Virus record (IMG/VR): IMGVR_UViG_3300043418_000120
Location: 109,881 to 173,880 of that record
From: a virus
DNA: 64,000 nt
Direction: 5' to 3' (one strand)
A model generated the notes under the pieces. That model was not told where the DNA came from and searched no databases. It worked only from the letters and a program-made list of their open reading frames with translations. Both the position numbers and the translations under genes were made by a program. Below, in pieces: positions 21,602 through 26,973 of this stretch. Position 1 is the stretch's first letter. Every line of letters begins with the position of its first letter.

Positions 21602-21677
21602 GGTGATGTAGCTCAGTTGGCAGAGCAGCTCCTTCATACGGAGACGGTCGGGAGCTCGGATCTCTCCATCACCACCA
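21602..21677 (+). tRNA. tRNA-Met(CAT), elongator-like
   Basis: Acceptor GGTGATG/CATCACC fully paired, loop TTCATAC, encoded CCA. T loop CTCGGAT (C54). Confidence 0.88.
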
Positions 21678-21678
21678 A

Positions 21679-21827
21679 GTTTTGAGATAGACGTTTGGAT
21701 GAGTCCCTTATGTGCTAGTGCCCTATTCTTGAGCATGACACACCAGTAGCGGCATAAGGTTGTTAAACTCTCCTATACGAGACAAGCCCAGCGAGTCCTT
21801 GAGAAAGATAGTTGGAACTCTCAAAAA
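21679..21827 (+). ncRNA. Closed-stem RNA between tRNA-Met and tRNA-Gly
   Basis: TTTTGAGA (21680-21687) pairs with TCTCAAAA (21819-21826). Inside, CCTTATG/CATAAGG forms a second long helix and GAGT...ACTC a third. No gene. It lacks the repeat-family motifs. Confidence 0.55.
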
Positions 21828-21837
21828 CCTATAATAT

Positions 21838-21911
21838 GCGTGTGTAGTTTAATGGTAAAATCAGACGTTGCCAACGTTTAGTTGAGAGTTCGATTCTCTC
21901 CACCCGCACCA
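21838..21911 (+). tRNA. tRNA-Gly(GCC)
   Basis: Acceptor GCGTGTG/CACCCGC with one mismatch, loop TTGCCAA, encoded CCA. Last tRNA before a terminator. Confidence 0.88.
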
Positions 21912-21923
21912 AACATAGTCATA

Positions 21924-21950
21924 CCCCTACGCAATGTAGGGGCTTTACTT
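21924..21950 (+). terminator. Rho-independent terminator after tRNA-Gly
   Basis: CCCCTAC-GCAAT-GTAGGGG followed by CTTTACTTT. Its T-run doubles as the -35 region of the next promoter. Confidence 0.88.
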
Positions 21951-21972
21951 TAATTCAGATTTAAGGTATAAT
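21944..21972 (+). promoter_or_regulatory. Sigma70-type promoter, leaderless arrangement
   Basis: TTTACT 21944-21949 (weak -35), 17-bp spacer, TATAAT 21967-21972, then 6 bases to the ATG at 21979. Confidence 0.75.
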
Positions 21973-21978
21973 AGAGTT

Positions 21979-22479
21979 ATGACAAAAGAAAACAGATTTA
22001 TTGAAAACGTATCCCGCGATGATGCTCGCAAGGGTTGGCACATGGACGCAGGTCCCAATGCTATGCTGATTCAGATCAGTGACCCAGCAGGTGGATTCCC
22101 CGATCCAACTTACAAGTTCAAAGAGATTCACCAGTTTGAATTCTTGGATGCAGAAGATGGCGATCGTTTCCCTGATGAGTGCATGATTCAAGATGAGCAA
22201 GCTGTTGAGTTGGTTCGCCTTCTGCAACATGCCCTTGATAATGCGATGAACGTAGTTGTTCATTGCCATGCTGGTATCTGTCGTAGCGGAGCAGTGGTTG
22301 AAGTTGGAGTCATGATGGGCTTCACTCCTACTGATCGTTTCCGCCAACCAAACCTTCGCGTAAAGCATCGAATGATGAAAGCCTTGGGATGGACATACGA
22401 CTCTGCCGAGAAGCATAGTTCTACTGGTGGCTACATCTCCAACGATGGGATTTGGTTACCAAACAATTTTGGAGTTTGA
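21979..22479 (+). CDS. Protein tyrosine/dual-specificity phosphatase-like protein
   Basis: A 166-residue protein with the PTP signature HCHAGICRSG (95-104; Cys96 nucleophile, Arg102 phosphate-binding). The Asp of the general-acid loop is probably in the DAEDGDRFPDE region (about 57-67). Fits a cysteine-based phosphatase acting on phosphoprotein or phospho-RNA ends; substrate unknown. It may be translated from a leaderless mRNA and overlaps no neighbour. The next gene begins 1 base after its stop. Confidence 0.8.
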   Translation: MTKENRFIENVSRDDARKGWHMDAGPNAMLIQISDPAGGFPDPTYKFKEIHQFEFLDAEDGDRFPDECMIQDEQAVELVRLLQHALDNAMNVVVHCHAGICRSGAVVEVGVMMGFTPTDRFRQPNLRVKHRMMKALGWTYDSAEKHSSTGGYISNDGIWLPNNFGV

Positions 22480-22480
22480 T

Positions 22481-23056
22481 ATGGCTGATGTATTTTTCAC
22501 CAGCGACACGCACTTCGGACACATGGGTGTTTGTAAGTTTATGCGCGACGATGGTGTGACGAAGTTGAGACCATGGGATAGTCCTGAAGAAATGGACGAA
22601 GCCATGGTGAAGATGTGGAATGAAACCGTCAAGCCGACAGACAAAGTTTATCATTTGGGTGACGTAGTCATCAATCGAAAGGCTTTGAAGATTATGTCGC
22701 GTTTGAATGGTGATAAGGTTTTGATCAAGGGAAACCATGACATTTTTAGGTTGGAAGATTACACGGAGCATTTCCGCGATATCCGCGCCTACCATGTCAC
22801 CAATGGTATGATCTTGAGTCATATCCCAGTCCACGAAAGTAACTTGTATCGTTTCGGTACAAACATCCATGGTCATACTCATAGTAACCGTGTGATGACA
22901 ACATCAAGGTTTATGCGTCAAGAAATCATTGACCCACGATACCAATGTGTTTGCGTTGAACAAACAGACTTTAAGCCAATCGCGTTTGAAGATGTTATGC
23001 AACGTATCAAAGATGAAGGTGGTACTGTTGGTTTCAGAACCAAGAGTAACAACTGA
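22481..23056 (+). CDS. Calcineurin-like metallophosphoesterase
   Basis: A 191-residue metallophosphoesterase. Motifs in order: SDTHFGH (about 7-13), HLGDVVI (about 56-62), IKGNHD (about 75-80), LSHIPVH (about 106-112) and IHGHTHSN (about 121-128), giving the full two-metal site. ATG at 22481, with GGAG at 22471, is preferred to a longer upstream frame overlapping the phosphatase gene. Its small size fits a phosphodiesterase; the substrate is not predictable. The two phosphatases probably form an operon. Confidence 0.85.
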   Translation: MADVFFTSDTHFGHMGVCKFMRDDGVTKLRPWDSPEEMDEAMVKMWNETVKPTDKVYHLGDVVINRKALKIMSRLNGDKVLIKGNHDIFRLEDYTEHFRDIRAYHVTNGMILSHIPVHESNLYRFGTNIHGHTHSNRVMTTSRFMRQEIIDPRYQCVCVEQTDFKPIAFEDVMQRIKDEGGTVGFRTKSNN

Positions 23057-23150
23057 TTTTGCTTGCAAGCTGATCTCGGTGCTTCCGTGCTCCCGAGCGA
23101 GAATAGCTGATATTGTTTCAGCAAGACGGAGCCAAATTTAGGAGAACAGA

Positions 23151-23288
23151 ATGTCGAAAGCAAAAGAGACACTCGAAAAGGCGTACGGCTCTGTTCCCAA
23201 AGAAGTTGGGTTCTATTTCGTAGTGCCCTTCGAGTTTAGAGGTATAAGATTCTATCTTTTGAAAATCAAGAGATGGTTTACAAGATAA
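23151..23288 (+). CDS. Small basic hypothetical protein, 45 aa
   Basis: ATG at 23151 with AGGAG 6 bases upstream; reads MSKAKETLEKAYGSVPKEVG... and ends KIKRWFTR. One amphipathic aromatic stretch. Immediately followed by tRNA-Ser(GCT). Function unknown. Confidence 0.6.
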   Translation: MSKAKETLEKAYGSVPKEVGFYFVVPFEFRGIRFYLLKIKRWFTR

Positions 23289-23290
23289 TT

Positions 23291-23380
23291 GGTGCGGTCC
23301 CATAATGGTATTGGAGCGGTTTGCTAAACCGTCGACTTACGAAAGTAGGTTTCTGAGTTCGAGTCTCAGTCGCACCGCCA
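23291..23380 (+). tRNA. tRNA-Ser(GCT)
   Basis: Class II, acceptor GGTGCGG/TCGCACC, G73, loop TTGCTAA, long variable arm, encoded CCA. Confidence 0.93.
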
Positions 23381-23382
23381 AG

Positions 23383-23611
23383 TTTTAGGATACATTCAGC
23401 AACACAAAATGCAATGAAAGCCTCGTGTCGGTGGTTCAAATCCATCCCCCTTCACTTACCATACCACCTTGACGGTGATACTCAGAATTTGAAACTCTGC
23501 GGCTAATGGTAAGTTGCGTAACAACCAGTGCCTAAACAAGATAGGAAACGCTGGTGTGGTAAGTGAAGGGGTAGCTCAGTTTGGTAGAGCAGAGTAAAAC
23601 GTATCCTGTTG
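23383..23611 (+). ncRNA. Y-RNA-like element E6 with permuted tRNA domain (long form)
   Basis: Closing stem GGATAC (23388-23393)/GTATCC (23601-23606), TTCAGCAA and TGTTG in place. T arm GGTGG-TTCAAAT-CCATC (23430-23446), acceptor 3' strand CCCCTTC (23447-23453), a long linker, acceptor 5' strand GAAGGGG (23565-23571) and D arm GCTC-AGTTTGGTA-GAGC (23574-23590). The acceptor helix continues perfectly outward for 8 more pairs (15 in total, 23447-23461 with 23557-23571). The linker folds into CACC/GGTG and CCAG-TG-CCTA/TAGG-CTGG hairpins. The D and T arms are near-canonical tRNA. Confidence 0.85.
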
Positions 23612-23623
23612 AAAGAGAAAATT

Positions 23624-23860
23624 ATGTGGGAAATTAAATTTGAAAACACAGTGCTGAACGCAAGTCCAACACTGTCTGATGCGATAACTTTTGCGAAAGG
23701 TTATGGTAAGTTCGTTACTATCACTGACGGCACAACAGAGATTGTTGGTGCATTCGGTGTTGCTGCTGTTGAGAATGCGGTTCTACCAGACGGTGAGTCG
23801 TATACTTGGACTATGCGCCGCGACGAAACGCATCGAAGCTGGAAAAAGAAAAGTGTTTAA
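23624..23860 (+). CDS. Small hypothetical protein between RNA genes
   Basis: A 78-residue protein starting MWEIKFENTVL; ATG at 23624 has GAAAGAG upstream, whereas the in-frame TTG at 23609 lies inside element E6. Reads as a small beta-rich domain (KFVTITDGTTEIVGAFG). Ends at tRNA-Leu(CAA). Family not recognised. Confidence 0.6.
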   Translation: MWEIKFENTVLNASPTLSDAITFAKGYGKFVTITDGTTEIVGAFGVAAVENAVLPDGESYTWTMRRDETHRSWKKKSV

Positions 23861-23861
23861 T

Positions 23862-23938
23862 GCGGATGTGATGGAATTGGTATACGTGCTGGCTTCAAAA
23901 GCTAGATTCTGTGGGTTCGAGTCCCACCATCCGCACCA
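23862..23938 (+). tRNA. tRNA-Leu(CAA)
   Basis: Acceptor GCGGATG/CATCCGC, loop TTCAAAA, encoded CCA. Closely resembles tRNA-Leu(TAG) at 21349, suggesting duplication with anticodon change. Confidence 0.92.
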
Positions 23939-23942
23939 AATT

Positions 23943-24017
23943 GGGCTTATAGCTTAATGGTAAAGCAGTCGACTCATAATCGGTTGAGTCTTGGTTCAAT
24001 TCCAAGTGAGCCCACCA
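23943..24017 (+). tRNA. tRNA-Ile2(CAT)
   Basis: Acceptor GGGCTTA/TGAGCCC, loop CTCATAA. The anticodon arm TCGA-CTCATAA-TCGG is that of the lysidine-modified Ile tRNA reading AUA (host TilS), rather than Met. Encoded CCA. Confidence 0.82.
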
Positions 24018-24049
24018 AGAAATTAAGGCGATAAATTTTTAAAGAATAT

Positions 24050-24127
24050 GGCTGGATGGCAGAGAGGTCAAATGCAACGGATTGCAAATCCGTAAAGTCG
24101 TCGGTTCAAATCCGACTCCAGCTTCCA
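24050..24127 (+). tRNA. tRNA-Cys(GCA)
   Basis: Acceptor GGCTGGA/TCCAGCT, T73 (Cys identity), loop TTGCAAA, encoded CCA. Confidence 0.92.
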
Positions 24128-24133
24128 AACAAT

Positions 24134-24211
24134 GCGGCAGTAGTGCAATTGGTAGGAGACAAGAGACTTAAACCCTCTACAGTGTGGGTTCGAATCCCAT
24201 CTGCCGCACCA
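24134..24211 (+). tRNA. tRNA-Leu(TAA)
   Basis: Acceptor GCGGCAG/CTGCCGC, loop CTTAAAC, encoded CCA. Last tRNA of the island. Confidence 0.9.
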
Positions 24212-24233
24212 TGGTTTTACAAAGGTGATTGAT

Positions 24234-24716
24234 ATGAAAAGAGAAATCGATATCCAAGAAGTTAAAGCGTTCTTAGAAGACTGCGGTCCCGACACTAAAG
24301 TGTACATCGGCTGCGACTCAGAGCGTTATAAAGTTGGCAACCAATGGTTCGCTGATTACATTCTTGCGGTGGTAGTTCATATCAATGGTAAGAACGGCTG
24401 TAAGATTTTCGGTGCGATCCAAAAGGAAATGGACTACGACAAGAAGTTCAACCGCCCACGTATGCGTCTGATGACAGAAGTGTACAAGATCTCCGACTTG
24501 TACTTGCAACTGGCACAAGAAATCCCTAACGAAATCGAAGTTCACTTGGACATTAACCCAAGCGAAATGCACGGCTCATCATGCGTGGTGAACGAAGCGA
24601 TCGGTTACGTTCGTGGTATGTGTAACGTGATTCCTTTGGTCAAGCCACGCGCGTTCGCAGCTTCATATGCTGCTGACCGTATGAAGGACGTCATGGGTAT
24701 GCAGAAAGCTGCCTGA
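24234..24716 (+). CDS. DUF458 (YkuK-type) predicted RNase H-fold protein
   Basis: A 160-residue protein. VYIGCDSERY (about 22-31) supplies the first strand with its Asp, ADYILAVVVHI the next strand, RLMTEVYKISDL (Glu) the first helix, and VHLDINPSE (Asp) the later strand, the arrangement of DUF458 RNase H-like proteins. It may process RNA or DNA; activity not demonstrated for the family as far as I know. ATG at 24234 follows AAAGGTG; the GTG at 24225 is less likely. Confidence 0.75.
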   Translation: MKREIDIQEVKAFLEDCGPDTKVYIGCDSERYKVGNQWFADYILAVVVHINGKNGCKIFGAIQKEMDYDKKFNRPRMRLMTEVYKISDLYLQLAQEIPNEIEVHLDINPSEMHGSSCVVNEAIGYVRGMCNVIPLVKPRAFAASYAADRMKDVMGMQKAA

Positions 24717-24898
24717 TGGATCCTAGAAAGATACTTCGCATACAAAAGAAAGCGAAACGTCTAAAGCGCAAGCCGTATCCTTTAACCTATGCTGAAATCA
24801 AATGGTTACTGGATACGGCAATTCTTTTGGTTGACGATCTTAATGTACAACTTGAAGAAGTAACAAGAAAGTGTGAGGAAGAACACCCATGGATGTAG
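24716..24898 (+). CDS. Small basic hypothetical protein, 60 aa
   Basis: MDPRKILRIQKKAKRLKRKP... with a Lys/Arg-rich first third and an acidic helical C terminus. It overlaps both neighbours by a few bases, so translation is probably coupled to the DUF458 and radical SAM genes. Function unknown. Confidence 0.6.
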   Translation: MDPRKILRIQKKAKRLKRKPYPLTYAEIKWLLDTAILLVDDLNVQLEEVTRKCEEEHPWM

Positions 24899-26376
24899 TA
24901 ATCCTCAACGATTGTGCAAACCCAGTCGACAAACGGCGAGTCAGCCGTTACATTGGACCGTATAAGATCGCTCACCATTTAAGGCAAGCGGGTTATACGG
25001 TCCAAGTCATTGACTTTGTTGCGTTCATGACAGAAGACGAGGTGCTTAAATACCTTCGCAAGTTTGTTAGCGAAGAAACCTTGATGGTTGCTGTCAGCAC
25101 AACATTCCTTGCACAGCGTATTCATAAACAGTCTGATGGGTTCTGGCGAAGAATGCCAGAGACTATCGTTCGATCTCTTAAGACTATTCGCGCAGAAGTT
25201 TCAAAACCAAAATTCGTTCTGGGTGGTTATTTGGCAGAACATATCGAGGGATTCGGTACGATAGATTATCGTATTACCAGTAATGCAGAAGCTACTGTTG
25301 TTGAACTTGTTGATTATTTGGCGGGTGTTAATGATCAACTACCAACCTATGTGTTGCAAGTTCCGATGTTTGATCCACGAAAGAAATTCGCCAAAGTAAT
25401 CACAGCACCTAAACGCCTTCAGTACAACATTGAGACTGAGAATTTTAAATTCAACATACAAGATTGCATTGTTCCTGGGGAAACCTTGCCTCTTGAGGTG
25501 TCGCGAGGGTGTATTTTTAAGTGCAAATTCTGTCAACATGAGAATATTGGTCGTGGTAAGTTGGACTACTTACGTAGTATGGACTGTATTAAAGAAGAGT
25601 TGATTCACAATTACAACACTTGGGGCACTACACGATACTATATCCTTTGTGATACGTTTAATGACACTGAGTATAAGGTACGTCTATGGTATGATATGAC
25701 CAAGACCTTACCTTTCCAGATTCGTTGGAATTCATATATCCGTGTTGATTTGATTCATCGTTATCCAGAGACAGCTATTCTTTTACAGGACAGCGGTATG
25801 GTTGGCGCTTACCATGGTATTGAATCATTACACTCAAAGGCTTCTTCTATTGTTGGAAAGGCTTGGTCTGGTAAACATGCTAAAGAGTATATCCCAAAAT
25901 TATATCATGATATTTGGGGCGGTAAAGTTCAGCAACATTTGAATTTTATTTGTGGGTTACATCCAGAACCGAGAGAGAGTGTTATGGAAACTGCTGACTG
26001 GTTTATCCAGAACGATTTACACAGCATATTCTTTGAGACTCTTGGTTTAATGGAAAATGGTTACCGCCATCAAAGCGAATTCGAGAGAGACGCCACTAAG
26101 TATGGATACAGTTTCTATACGCATGCGAATGGTGAAAGGCACTGGAAGACCGATTACTGGAATTTTGAAGAGGCAGCCGCGCACGCACTCCTTGCAAATT
26201 CACGTGTCAAACCATACACGAAGTTCTCTGGGTGGAGGACGCTGGCATGTGAGTCTGTAGGTATGTCCATGGAGGACGCTGGAGCCCTTGCCAAGGACTT
26301 CAAATTCAACCTTGAGAAGGAGCTGAACGTTCTTTTTGTTCGGAAATACATGAAACTTTTAGACGAAATCGTATAA
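24889..26376 (+). CDS. Radical SAM protein (B12-binding-type N terminus)
   Basis: A 495-residue protein. The N-terminal 150 residues resemble the Rossmann-like cobalamin-binding domain seen in B12-radical SAM enzymes (GPYKIAHHLRQAGY; VAVSTTFLA). The radical SAM 4Fe-4S motif is C208-x3-C212-x2-C215 in RGCIFKCKFC. Downstream strands YYILCDTFNDT, RWNSYIRVD and GAYHGIESLHSKA follow the TIM-barrel order. Substrate unknown; given the RNA-rich neighbourhood, RNA or peptide modification is possible but unproven. Confidence 0.82.
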   Translation: MDVVILNDCANPVDKRRVSRYIGPYKIAHHLRQAGYTVQVIDFVAFMTEDEVLKYLRKFVSEETLMVAVSTTFLAQRIHKQSDGFWRRMPETIVRSLKTIRAEVSKPKFVLGGYLAEHIEGFGTIDYRITSNAEATVVELVDYLAGVNDQLPTYVLQVPMFDPRKKFAKVITAPKRLQYNIETENFKFNIQDCIVPGETLPLEVSRGCIFKCKFCQHENIGRGKLDYLRSMDCIKEELIHNYNTWGTTRYYILCDTFNDTEYKVRLWYDMTKTLPFQIRWNSYIRVDLIHRYPETAILLQDSGMVGAYHGIESLHSKASSIVGKAWSGKHAKEYIPKLYHDIWGGKVQQHLNFICGLHPEPRESVMETADWFIQNDLHSIFFETLGLMENGYRHQSEFERDATKYGYSFYTHANGERHWKTDYWNFEEAAAHALLANSRVKPYTKFSGWRTLACESVGMSMEDAGALAKDFKFNLEKELNVLFVRKYMKLLDEIV

Positions 26377-26383
26377 ATAGTGC

Positions 26384-26412
26384 TTGACTTTATTGTTGAA
26401 TTAAGGTATAAT
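26384..26412 (+). promoter_or_regulatory. Sigma70-type promoter of an intergenic RNA
   Basis: TTGACT 26384-26389, 17-bp spacer, TATAAT 26407-26412. It sits just past the radical SAM stop and points into a non-coding segment. TATAAATA just upstream (26372-26379) is a possible T4-late motif. Confidence 0.82.
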
Positions 26413-26418
26413 TGATAC

Positions 26419-26710
26419 TTGGAAATGGGATGATTACAGCAGCTAACAACTACTGATCTAAGAGTAGCCCCTATACGGAGGAAACGTCGTAAGGCGTCAA
26501 TTTTGGGGATAGGTAAGATACGACTTTTGCATGCTCTTATGCCTCGCAACACCTAGTAGGAGTTGGAAAGTTAGTGCCCGAATGCACACTGAGAGTCCAT
26601 ACTTTGATTGGAATATGCCAGCGAACTGGATGAGTTTGAGTGGTTCAATTGCACTCTGGTTAGATAAACCGAAAATTACAGAACAAACATCCCGATATTT
26701 TTTGTGAAAG
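26419..26710 (+). ncRNA. Probable structured ncRNA upstream of E7
   Basis: No gene can be supported on either strand. The segment follows a consensus promoter and shows CTACT-GATCTA-AGTAG and GCAT/ATGC pairing among others. A run of six T at 26699-26704 may end it, though without a strong hairpin. It is one of two RNA units between radical SAM and the Ro60-like gene. It does not carry the repeat-family signature. Confidence 0.55.
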
Positions 26711-26713
26711 TGC

Positions 26714-26742
26714 TTGACTTTATTCATGAAGTCAGGTATAAT
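26714..26742 (+). promoter_or_regulatory. Promoter of Y-RNA-like element E7
   Basis: TTGACT 26714-26719, 17-bp spacer, TATAAT 26737-26742. Expected transcription start is about 26749, some 10 bases before E7. Confidence 0.88.
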
Positions 26743-26760
26743 TGATAATGTTGAATGAAT

Positions 26761-26929
26761 CTAGGATAGGTTCAGCAAACCAAAACCTCACTGGGCTTCA
26801 TGCCTAGTATCGTATGTGGGGATTGGCCAGTTACACGAAAGTCGTAACAGCTCGCTTTAAATAGCAACGATCCTTACAGCTGAGTTTCGTGTTCTCAGTT
26901 GAAACAAAAAGAAGGAAACTATCCTGTTG
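26761..26929 (+). ncRNA. Y-RNA-like element E7, next to the Ro60-like gene
   Basis: CTA-GGATAG (26764-26769), TTCAGCAA (26771-26778), CTATCC (26919-26924), TGTTG (26925-26929). Inside: hairpin ACTGGGC-TTCAT-GCCTAGT (26790-26808), a three-way-type domain closed by GGATTG (26820-26825)/CGATCC (26868-26873), and hairpin CAGCTGAG/CTCAGTTG (26877-26901). No evident T or D arm. It has its own promoter and terminator, so it should be made as a free RNA of about 200 nt. Placement directly before the Ro60-like gene is the classic Y-RNA position. Confidence 0.82.
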
Positions 26930-26934
26930 TTTTT

Positions 26935-26960
26935 AGGCTCAAATCGGAGCCTGTATTTTA
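26935..26960 (+). terminator. Terminator of E7
   Basis: AGGCTC-AAATCG-GAGCCT (26935-26952) followed by GTATTTTA. Moderate T-run, so some read-through into the Ro60-like gene is likely. Confidence 0.75.
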
Positions 26961-26973
26961 TGGAGTAATTTGA

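Noticed and set aside
23060-23136. Possible tRNA ending GACGGAGCCA before the small gene at 23151
   Set aside because: No complementary acceptor 5' strand and no proper T arm; at most a degenerate remnant.
18371-23611. Repeat elements as ordinary transcription terminators between tRNAs
   Set aside because: The closing stems are short, often far apart, and not followed by T-runs. The fixed UYCWGCAA motif is not a terminator feature.
26790-26808. Opal-suppressor-like TCA anticodon arm in E7
   Set aside because: The hairpin is better paired with a 5-base loop TTCAT and the rest of a tRNA is absent.
18371-26929. Repeat elements as HDV-like, hammerhead or group I ribozymes
   Set aside because: The hammerhead core (CUGAUGA...GAAA) and group I core motifs are missing, and an HDV nested pseudoknot cannot accommodate an enclosed segment varying from 31 to 200 bases. 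No splice-like exons flank them.
18371-26929. UGUU at the element 3' edge as half of an Asn(GUU) anticodon loop of a true permuted tRNA
   Set aside because: Joining the two ends would give CUGUUAG in a 5-bp stem, which is intriguing, but four of the seven copies have no evident T or D arm, so a shared protein-binding stem is the simpler reading.
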